Part shown: positions 30,548 to 38,062 of the stretch, one piece after another
Layout: each line of letters opens with the position of its first letter
Numbering within the stretch: position 1 is the first letter of the stretch
DNA from: DATFDN01 sp963830565
Lineage (GTDB): Bacteria > Pseudomonadota > Alphaproteobacteria > Acetobacterales > Acetobacteraceae
Assembly (NCBI GenBank): GCA_963830565.1
Contig: CAWHMO010000013.1
Coordinates: forward strand, 171,785 to 235,784
Direction: 5' to 3'
Length of the DNA: 64,000 nt
The notes under the pieces: model-generated
The model's input: only the letters and a program-made list of their open reading frames with translations
What the model was told of the DNA's origin: nothing
Databases searched by the model: none
Program-made: the position numbers and the translations under genes

Positions 30548-30853
30548 TCAGGGCATGTCCAGGAAGCGGCTGATCCAGCGCCCCACCCAGGCGCAATCGT
30601 CCAGACGGCCATAGGAGGCGATGGCGGGGTCGGCCAGCGCACCGTAGTGGTCCCGCCTCGACTCGATCAGCGCCGTGCCGAAGGCGGCCCCGAATTCCGG
30701 ATGGAACTGGAACAAGATCGCGTCGCCGTAGTCCAGCCCGGCATACCGGGTGAGCGCGCTGGCAGCCGTCACGCGGGCGCCGGGCAGGCAGGCCACCACC
30801 TGGTCCTAGTGCGAGGCCGGGACGTCAACATGCGCCACCTCGTCCATCCAGGG
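30548..30853 (-). pseudogene. Class I glutamine amidotransferase remnant
   Basis: Only the C-terminal part survives. Residues matching the end of a class I GATase domain (LDYGDAILFQFHPEFGAAFG, with the catalytic His and Glu of QFHPEF) run to a stop at 30548. Upstream the same frame continues as PWMDEVAHVDVPASH, then a TAG at 30806-30808 sits where the family has the Gln of SHQDQV. The N-terminal half with the catalytic cysteine is absent. So there is both a nonsense mutation and a 5' truncation. Confidence 0.75.
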
Positions 30854-30914
30854 CGCACGCCAAGTTACGCATCATCTCTCCTCCGTACGATGCCCGTGCA
30901 GGGTGTGGCGGGTG

Positions 30915-31574
30915 TCAAAATGTCAGCTTGCTCCTTTGCTGCTTGTTTCCGTCGAAGTTCTCCGGCCGTAGCCAGGCCTCGTAGCCCGCCTTCAGGCGCG
31001 GCCAGTCGCCGTCGGTCATCGCGAACCAGGCCGTGTCGCGGTTCCGCCCCTTGGTGACCATGTGCTGGCGGAACACGCCCTCGAAGGTGAAACCGAAGCG
31101 CTGGGCGGCGCGCTTGGATGGTTCGTTCAGGTTGTGGCACTTCCACTCGAAGCGCCGGTAGCCGAGCGTGTCGAAGACGTAGTGCGCAGACAGGTACAGC
31201 GCCTCGGTGACGACGCGGGTGCGGGCGATGGCCGGCCCCCAAAGGATATGGCCGATCTCGATCACGCCGTGCGCGGGTTCGATCCGCATCAGTGCCTGGC
31301 GGCCTTCCGGCCGCCCCGTCTCTCGGTCGATCACGGCGAAGAATAGCGGGTCAGTCGAGGTGGCGGCGTTTTCGAGCCAGGGCGCCAGGGCTGCCAGGTC
31401 GGCCGGCGGCTCCTCAAACAGGTAGCGGAAGCGGTCGTCGGCGCCCGGCTGCTGGGCTGAGGCCAGCAGGTCCGGGCCATGCCGCGCCGGATCGAGCGGT
31501 TCGAGCCGTGTGTAGCGGCCATCCAGGGTGACGCGGTCCGGGCGTGGCACGCCCTTCCAGTTCGAGAGGTCCAT
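30915..31574 (-). CDS. GNAT family N-acetyltransferase (RimJ/RimL type)
   Basis: 219 residues. The RimL-like fold is shown by RLEPLDPARHG at the N-terminus, GVIEIGHILWGPAIARTRVVTEA (landmarks IEIGHILWG and VVTEAL) and EWKCHNLNEPSKRAAQRFGF, the acetyl-CoA helix and late strand. It probably acetylates a small molecule or protein N-terminus. It stands alone between the amidotransferase remnant and a 170-bp gap without visible features. Confidence 0.87.
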   Translation of the reverse strand: MDLSNWKGVPRPDRVTLDGRYTRLEPLDPARHGPDLLASAQQPGADDRFRYLFEEPPADLAALAPWLENAATSTDPLFFAVIDRETGRPEGRQALMRIEPAHGVIEIGHILWGPAIARTRVVTEALYLSAHYVFDTLGYRRFEWKCHNLNEPSKRAAQRFGFTFEGVFRQHMVTKGRNRDTAWFAMTDGDWPRLKAGYEAWLRPENFDGNKQQRSKLTF

Positions 31575-31746
31575 GTCTGATCCTTGTGGATGGCGAGGCG
31601 GGCTGGCGGTGCGCCTACGCCAGCACCCGCGGGCCCGGCCCTTCGACGGCCACCGCGCTCTCGCCCTTGCCGAAACCGATTGAGTGGCGCGGATGGATTT
31701 GCAGTCTGAATCGAACTTTCGGTTCCGTTGCTTCTACCGGACCCGA

Positions 31747-32982
31747 TTACGTCCGCCGCTGTTTCAGCACCACGCCGCTTTCCTGCAGCCGCGCGATCTC
31801 GTCGGGGCTGTAACCATGCTTCGCAAGAATCTCGGCACCGTGCTCGCCGAACTTGGGCGGGGCGGCGCGCGTGCCGCCGGGGGTCCGGGACAGCTTGATC
31901 GGCGTCCCGAGGCCCTTGTACTCGCCGAGTTCGGTGACCATCTCGCGATGCGCGGTGTGCGGCGCCTCCGTCGCCTCGTCCGTCCACAGCACCGGGCCGG
32001 CCGGCACGCCGCCGCGGATCAGGCGCAGTGCGATCTCGTGGCCATCCTGATCGGCGAACGCCGCCTTCAGCTCCGCCGTCAGCGCCTCGCGGTTGACGTT
32101 GCGCTCCCCGTTGTTGGCGAAACGCGGGTCGTCGGGCAGATGCGGGCGGCCGATCATCTCGCACATCCAGCGGAACTGGCGGTTATTGCCGCTGGCGATG
32201 AAGATCTCGCAGGTTCGTGTCGGGAACTTGTCGTAGGGTACCAGGTTCGGGTGCGGGTTGCCGGTGCCCACCGGCCGCTTGCCGCTCAGGAAGTAGTTGG
32301 GCGCCTGCGGATGCAGCAGCGACAGGCCGCAATCATAGAGCGCCATGTCGAGATACTGCCCGCGTCCCGAGCGCGTGCGCTCATGCAGCGCCATCAGGAT
32401 GCCGACGGCGGAATAGAGGCCGGTGCCCATGTCGACGATCGCCGTGCCCATACGCATCGGCCCGGTGGCGGCGTCGCCGTTCGCGCTCATCAGCCCGGTC
32501 ATGGCTTGCAGGATGGCATCGTATCCCGGCAGCCCGCCGAGCGGCCCGTCGGCGCCGAACCCCGAGACCCGGCAGTGGATCAGGCCGGGGAAGCGCGGCG
32601 CGAGAACCTTCTCGTAGCCGAGGCCCCATTTCTCCATCGAGCCGGGCTTGAAGTTCTCCACCAGTACGTCGGCGCCCTCCAGCAGGCGCAGCAGCACCGC
32701 CTTGCCCTCGGGTTTGCCGAGATCGAGCGCGAGGGATTGCTTGTTGCGGTTGATACCGATGAAGTAGCTGGCGTCGCCGTCGAGGAACGGCGGCCCCCAG
32801 TCGCGCACCTCGTCGCCCTGCGGCGGCTCGATCTTGATGACCTCGGCGCCGTGATCGGACAGGATCATGGTGCAGTACGGCCCGCCCAGCACGCGGGTCA
32901 GGTCGATCACCTTCAGCCCGGCGAGCGCGCCGGGGGAGCGGGCAAGGCCCTTGCCGGAGTGGGCGGTGGCGGCGTCATCCAT
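31747..32982 (-). CDS. CaiB/BaiF family CoA-transferase
   Basis: Class III CoA-transferase, 411 residues, moving CoA between carboxylic acids through an enzyme aspartyl-CoA anhydride. LKVIDLTRVLGGPYCTMILSD landmarks (DLTRVLGGPYC), HGAEVIKIEPP and the catalytic Asp in QYLDMALYDCGL are present. ATG 32982 overlaps the stop of the CoA-transferase beta gene (ATGA). A much longer open frame upstream is antisense noise across the beta gene. Acid activation for the catabolic region is the likely role. Confidence 0.92.
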   Translation of the reverse strand: MDDAATAHSGKGLARSPGALAGLKVIDLTRVLGGPYCTMILSDHGAEVIKIEPPQGDEVRDWGPPFLDGDASYFIGINRNKQSLALDLGKPEGKAVLLRLLEGADVLVENFKPGSMEKWGLGYEKVLAPRFPGLIHCRVSGFGADGPLGGLPGYDAILQAMTGLMSANGDAATGPMRMGTAIVDMGTGLYSAVGILMALHERTRSGRGQYLDMALYDCGLSLLHPQAPNYFLSGKRPVGTGNPHPNLVPYDKFPTRTCEIFIASGNNRQFRWMCEMIGRPHLPDDPRFANNGERNVNREALTAELKAAFADQDGHEIALRLIRGGVPAGPVLWTDEATEAPHTAHREMVTELGEYKGLGTPIKLSRTPGGTRAAPPKFGEHGAEILAKHGYSPDEIARLQESGVVLKQRRT

Positions 32983-33755
32983 CAGGCGGCTTGCTCCTTC
33001 TCGTGTCCCTCGGGACGTCCCCAGACGCGGCGACAGAAATCGGGGTAGGTCTCCAGCATCGCCTCGCAGACCTTGCCGCGCAAAAGCGCGATCTCGGCCT
33101 CGGTCGGGTCTGGCGTGAGGGGAACGCTCAGCGGCTCGTCGTAGTCGAAGCCGGTGGCGGCGCGCACCGTCTCGGCGGTCTCGCCGGGGTGGATCGAGGC
33201 GAGCGTGAAGCGCGCGCGCACCGGGTCGAAGCGGAACACGCAGCGTCCGGTCAGCAGCGCCTGCGCGGTGCCGCGCCGGAACACGCCGGGCTCCGAGATG
33301 CCGGGCGCGGAGACGATATCGACGCGGGGGACAAGGACGCGGCGCGAGTGCTCCTCGCGGAACAGGAGGGTGCGCGGGGTCATCATGTACATGAACGCCG
33401 AGCCGAAGCTGCCGGGGAAGCGCGCGCCCGTCCCCGGCCAGTCGCCGGTGCCGATCAGGTTGATATTGGCCTGCCCGTCGATCTGCCCGCCGCCCAGGAA
33501 GAACAGGTCGATGCGGCCCTGGCCGGCAAGGTCGAACAGCTCGCGCGTGCCGGCCGTGAAAGGGTTGCCGGTCTGCTGGTGCAGCAGGGAGAGGCGCACC
33601 GGATGGCCGAGCATCCTCACCAGCCAGCAGGCGGCGGCCGGGATCGGGCTGGCCGCGCCCACCGCGATGTGGCGCGCGGGCGGCGCGGCGGGATCGAGGA
33701 TGAGCCGCGCGAGGGTGGCGGCAAGGCGTTCTGGCGGTGCAGCCCCCGTGCTCAC
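32982..33755 (-). CDS. Class I CoA-transferase subunit beta (IpdB/GctB-like)
   Basis: 257 residues of the family I CoA-transferase beta fold. FFLGGGQIDGQANINLIGTG is the glycine-rich core, and LASIHPGETAETVRAATGFDY is the C-terminal signature also seen in glutaconate CoA-transferase and in IpdB of steroid catabolism. No SENG-type Glu motif is obvious, so hydrolase/lyase activity as in IpdAB is possible. Its alpha partner is 3.4 kb away at 37178-38006, beyond an inserted ABC transporter. Confidence 0.82.
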   Translation of the reverse strand: MSTGAAPPERLAATLARLILDPAAPPARHIAVGAASPIPAAACWLVRMLGHPVRLSLLHQQTGNPFTAGTRELFDLAGQGRIDLFFLGGGQIDGQANINLIGTGDWPGTGARFPGSFGSAFMYMMTPRTLLFREEHSRRVLVPRVDIVSAPGISEPGVFRRGTAQALLTGRCVFRFDPVRARFTLASIHPGETAETVRAATGFDYDEPLSVPLTPDPTEAEIALLRGKVCEAMLETYPDFCRRVWGRPEGHEKEQAA

Positions 33756-33965
33756 CTTGGGTTCCCCTGTGCAGCCCCTGTCGTTTACCCGGCCGGCAGG
33801 GGGACGCCAAGCCTCGCCCGCCGGTGGCGCGGAGGCGTCGGCGGCTTGACGCGACCGGCGCGATCACGGAAAGCTGACCCGAGTCGCGGGGTCGCGATGT
33901 TAGTATCAAAAAAAAGCGTGGTCCGCTCCTCGACTGCGCGAACGCAATAGGGAGACGCAACGGCC

Positions 33966-35348
33966 ATGGAAGGCATAAGCCGACGGGACGTGGTTGGCGC
34001 AACGCTCGGCCTGGCGGCGGGCGCAACTCTGGGACGGCCCTACGTGGCCAGGGCCGCCGGCACGACGGTCACCATCTGGTGGAACCAGGGCTTCTATCCC
34101 GCCGAGGATGCCGCGTTCCGCAGCCTGATCGCCGACTGGGAGAAAGCCTCCGGCAACAAGGTCGCATTGACGCTGCTGCCGGGGCAGGCGCTGAACGAGA
34201 AGATCGTCTCCGCGATCACCAGCGGCCAAGTGCCAGACCTGATGTATGCCGACAACGCGCCGGCGCAGATCGTGCCGCAGAGCGCCTGGGATGGCAAACT
34301 GGTCGACGTGACCGACGTGGTCGAGACCCAGAAGTCGGAGCTCAGCGCGACGGCGCTGCAATCCGCGCAATTCTACGACAACGTGGCCAAGAAGCGGTCC
34401 TTCTTCGGCGTGCCGTTCAAGGGCGCCACGCTCAACATCCCGGTCTGGAAATCCCTGATTGAGAAGGCGGGCTACAAGGTCTCCGACCTGCCGAAGACTT
34501 GGGACGCCTTCTTCGACTTTTTCGAGCCGGTGCAGGAGAAGCTGCGTGCCAAGGGAATGCGGCACACTTACGGACTGGGCTACACGCTCTCGACTGTCGG
34601 GGACGACCCCAACAACCTCTTCAACCAGTTCCTCGTGGCCTATGGGGGGGACGGCATCGTCACCCCGGACGGCAAGCTGCACACCGACGACCCCACGGTT
34701 CGCGACGCCGCCATCAAGGCGCTCACCAAACTCACAACGCCCTTCAAAAAGGGCTATGTGCCGCCGAGCGCGCTGAATTGGGGCGATCCGGACAACAACA
34801 ACGCCTTCCACGCCCAGGAAGTCGTGATGACGCCGAACGACACGATCTCCATCTCCGTCGCCAAGATGTCCAACGAGAAATGGTACTACGAGGACATCAT
34901 GACCAGCCAGATGCCGCTCGACAACGCGGGCAAGCCGGTGCCGGTGCTGCTCGGGGTCCTGCTCGGGTTCATTCCAAAGGGGGCGAAGAACGTCGAAGCG
35001 GCGAAGGACTTCCTGCGTTACCTGATCCAGCCGGCGCATCTCGACGGCTACCTGAAACAGGCACTCGGCCGATGGCTTCCGGTCATGCCGTCGATCGTCA
35101 AGAACGATCCCTATTGGCTCGATCCCAAGGACCCGCACCGTCCGCCGGCAATTCGCCAGGGCGTGCTCGGCCCGACCGCGACGTGGTTCTACGTGTTCAA
35201 TCCCGCCTATGCGCAGGTCGACGCGGAGCACGTCTGGCAAGTGGCGGCGTCGGACATCATCAACGGGATGACGCCCGACAAGGCAGCCGCGAAGGCCTTC
35301 CAGAGGATCGAGGCTATCTTCGCGAGATACCAGATCGCTCAGAGCTGA
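33966..35348 (+). CDS. Extracellular solute-binding protein (CUT1 ABC importer)
   Basis: Periplasmic binding protein of 460 residues, SBP family 1. A Tat-like signal (SRRDVVGATLGLAAGATLG) is followed by IWWNQGFYPAED and KVALTLLPGQALNEKIV. FDFFEPVQEKL and PLDNAGKPVPVLLGVLLG are typical of carbohydrate or polyol binders. Ligand unknown. The 210-bp gap upstream holds the promoter region shared with the CoA-transferase beta gene. Two permease genes follow. Confidence 0.9.
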   Translation: MEGISRRDVVGATLGLAAGATLGRPYVARAAGTTVTIWWNQGFYPAEDAAFRSLIADWEKASGNKVALTLLPGQALNEKIVSAITSGQVPDLMYADNAPAQIVPQSAWDGKLVDVTDVVETQKSELSATALQSAQFYDNVAKKRSFFGVPFKGATLNIPVWKSLIEKAGYKVSDLPKTWDAFFDFFEPVQEKLRAKGMRHTYGLGYTLSTVGDDPNNLFNQFLVAYGGDGIVTPDGKLHTDDPTVRDAAIKALTKLTTPFKKGYVPPSALNWGDPDNNNAFHAQEVVMTPNDTISISVAKMSNEKWYYEDIMTSQMPLDNAGKPVPVLLGVLLGFIPKGAKNVEAAKDFLRYLIQPAHLDGYLKQALGRWLPVMPSIVKNDPYWLDPKDPHRPPAIRQGVLGPTATWFYVFNPAYAQVDAEHVWQVAASDIINGMTPDKAAAKAFQRIEAIFARYQIAQS

Positions 35349-35357
35349 GCCGGGACC

Positions 35358-36272
35358 ATGGATGGAACCTCGGTCCTGCGGCGCGCCAGCCCCGCCCGGG
35401 GGCGCGGGCAATTGCGGCGCTTCCGCCAGGGCGGCCTGCAGGGGTCCGACATCAACTGGGCGATGGCCTTCCTGGTGCCGTACGCCGGGGTGTTCCTGCT
35501 GTTCGTGCTCTACCCGGTCGGCTATGGGCTGTGGCTTGGCCATCGTCCCGCGAGCTACGAACAGCTTTTTTCCGATCCGATCTACCTCCGCACAGTCGTC
35601 AACACGCTGATCTACCTCGCCGTCGGGGTCAATCTCCACCTGTTCGGCGCGCTGCTCCTGTCAGGCTTCTTCATGCGCCGGAACTGGCGCGTGCGCTCGC
35701 TGCTGCTGGTCTTCATCCTGCCGTGGGCGGTGCCGGCCATTCCCACCTTCATCGCGATCCACTGGATGCTGAACGGCGAATGGGGCTTCATCAACAATCT
35801 GCTGTGGCATGCGTTCGGGGTCACGGGTCCGTCCTGGCTGAATAGCCGCTGGCTCGCGATGGGGTCGGTCATCGTTTCCTACATCTGGAAGTGGATGCCG
35901 TTCTGGACGGTGATCTTCCTTGCCGGACGAATGGCGATTCCGCAGGAGCTGTATGAGGCCGCGGAGATGGACGGGGCGATCGGGGTCCGCCGGTTCATCC
36001 ACGTCACCTTCCCGCTGCTGGCCAACCTGTATCTGATCTGCACGCTGCTTTCGACCATCTGGACGCTCGGCGATTTCAATACCGTCTACTTCGTCACCGG
36101 CGGCGGGCCGGCCTTGTCCACCGAAGTCCTCGCCACCCTGGGCATCCGCGACGCCTTCGTGGTGGACAATCCCCAGCTTGGCATGGCGGCGGTCATGTCG
36201 GCGCTGCCGCTGCTGATCCCGCTCGTCGTCATTCTCATGCGCAAGCTCGCCAAGGGGCAGGTGCAGCTATGA
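35358..36272 (+). CDS. ABC transporter permease (CUT1, MalF-like)
   Basis: Inner-membrane permease of 304 residues with about six helices after a basic N-terminus. The ATPase-coupling EAA loop is ELYEAAEMDGAIGVRRFIHV. It starts 10 bp after the binding-protein gene and overlaps the next permease by four bases, so the three genes form one operon. Confidence 0.92.
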   Translation: MDGTSVLRRASPARGRGQLRRFRQGGLQGSDINWAMAFLVPYAGVFLLFVLYPVGYGLWLGHRPASYEQLFSDPIYLRTVVNTLIYLAVGVNLHLFGALLLSGFFMRRNWRVRSLLLVFILPWAVPAIPTFIAIHWMLNGEWGFINNLLWHAFGVTGPSWLNSRWLAMGSVIVSYIWKWMPFWTVIFLAGRMAIPQELYEAAEMDGAIGVRRFIHVTFPLLANLYLICTLLSTIWTLGDFNTVYFVTGGGPALSTEVLATLGIRDAFVVDNPQLGMAAVMSALPLLIPLVVILMRKLAKGQVQL

Positions 36273-37171
36273 GCGCGAGCGCGGCGGCAGGCGCCGACAC
36301 GTCCTCGCGCCGGCGCGCCGCGAAGGCGCGGCGGATCCGCGCATTGCTGGGCCTCGTGCTCGAGGTGATCGCGTGCCTCGCGATCCTGTTCTGGACGCTG
36401 ACGCCCATCTACACGATGGTGGAGGTGGCGCTTGAGTTGAAGGACAACGTCTTCAGCGACTCGCTCTGGCCGATCGCTCCCACCCTCGCTGGCTTCTGGA
36501 CCGTGCTCACCCAGGACTACTGGTATCTGGCCCATTTCTGGCACGAGATGGGCAACAGCTTCTATATCGGGGTGGCGACCGCGTTCCTGACTCTGGCTAT
36601 CGGCTCGCTCGCGAGTTTCGTCGTCGGCCGGATGCGGCTGCGCCATGCCTGGGTGGTAAGCAACGCCGCGCTGCTGACCTACGTGATCCCGATGTCGTTC
36701 CTCGCGATCCCATTCTACCGGGTGATGCAGTTCTATGGGCTTTCGGACAATCTCTGGGCGGTGATTTTCGTCGAGGTCACGTTCGCCACCCCGTATGCGA
36801 TCTTCATCTTCCAGCAGTACAGCGCCAGCATCCCGATCGAGCTGGACGAAGCGGCGCGGATCGACGGGGCGACCCCGCCGCAGATCTATTTCCGCATCTA
36901 CCTGCCGCTGATGGCGCCGGCGATGGTGGCGATCGGCATCTACGCGCTGCTGCTGGCCTGGAACGAATACCTCTACATGTTTCTGCTGCTGTCCTCGGAG
37001 CACAACAGGACCGTGCCGGTCGTGCTCGGGCAGTTCCTCAACAGCGACGAAGCGCCGTGGAACCTGATGATGGCGACCGCCATCGCCTATGCGCTGCCGC
37101 CGATCGTCATCTACTACGCGTTCCGCCGCCACATGAGTTCGGGGCTGACGATGGGCGGCGTAAAGGGATAG
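36269..37171 (+). CDS. ABC transporter permease (CUT1, MalG-like)
   Basis: 300 residues, about six helices, EAA loop ELDEAARIDGATPPQIYFR. The start is ATG 36269, overlapping the MalF-like stop. No ATP-binding subunit gene follows; the operon ends 7 bp before the convergent CoA-transferase alpha gene. A shared MsmK-type ATPase encoded elsewhere would be needed. Confidence 0.92.
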   Translation: MSASAAAGADTSSRRRAAKARRIRALLGLVLEVIACLAILFWTLTPIYTMVEVALELKDNVFSDSLWPIAPTLAGFWTVLTQDYWYLAHFWHEMGNSFYIGVATAFLTLAIGSLASFVVGRMRLRHAWVVSNAALLTYVIPMSFLAIPFYRVMQFYGLSDNLWAVIFVEVTFATPYAIFIFQQYSASIPIELDEAARIDGATPPQIYFRIYLPLMAPAMVAIGIYALLLAWNEYLYMFLLLSSEHNRTVPVVLGQFLNSDEAPWNLMMATAIAYALPPIVIYYAFRRHMSSGLTMGGVKG

Positions 37172-37177
37172 CGACGA

Positions 37178-38006
37178 TCATTCCGCCGCCACCTGCGCCG
37201 ACGGCGCGATGACGAACCCGTCCAGGTATGCCTGAAATCCCTCGTCCGTCTTCGCCAGGCGCGCGTACTCCGCCAGATGCGCCACGTCGGCCGGATATTC
37301 GTCGAGCAACGCCAGCGGCCAGGCGCCCCGCTCGGCCACTGCGACCGCCTCGATATACGTCGCCGAGATGGTGCCGGCGGCCAGGCGCTCATCCTCCAGC
37401 AGGTTGGCGCCGGTAAGGCGCTCCACGGTCACCAAGCTGCGTCGCGCGGCATGCGCCATGGTCGCCAGCTCGTGGCGGCGGCCGACATAGACGTTGCCGT
37501 CGCGGTCGGCCATCGCCGCATGGAAGAGGGCAATGTCGGGCGACAGGGCGGGCAGCAGCACGATCGGATCAGCCCGGGCGGCGAACGGATTATCGATCAC
37601 CCGCCAGTCAGGGCGGTGCGCCAGGATGTCGCTGCCGATGATGCCGCGCAGCGGCATGAAAGGGACGCCCTTCTCGGCCGCCTGGAGCATGGTGTGGATC
37701 GCCGGGCAGGTGGCGTCCGTCATGGTGATCCGTCCCGCCTTCAGGGCCGCCGTGAAGCGCGGGGCGAAGCCGGATTCGCCCGAGCGAGACCCCGGAGCTT
37801 TGCACCGAGGCGACGCAGCCGGCACCGATCAGCAGATCGGTCGCATAGCCCGACACCGGCACGCCGAGCAGCCGCAGCCCGCGCCGCCCAGCACGGACGA
37901 GGGCGCGGGCGAACGCGGCGGGGGTCAGGGAATTGTCGGGCGGCAGCGCGACCAGCGCGCCGTCCGGCACAAGCGCGGCGAGGTGGTCGAGGCTGACATG
38001 GGGCAT
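37178..38006 (-). CDS. Class I CoA-transferase subunit alpha, one-base frameshift
   Basis: Partner of the beta subunit at 32982-33755. The N-terminus PHVSLDHLAALVPDGALVALPPDN (landmarks LVPDGALVALPPDN) and GCVASVQSSGVSLG are in one frame; ESGFAPRFTAALKAGRI onwards, with FMPLRGIIGSDILAHR, is in another. Removing one C from 37779-37781 joins them to 275 residues. Family I alpha subunits bind the CoA moiety. The frame break may be a sequence error, like the four others in the window. Confidence 0.83.
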
Positions 38007-38062
38007 GCCGGAACTCCGCAATGTGCTGGCTCTCATGATCCCATGAAGCCGCGGTAAACTTC

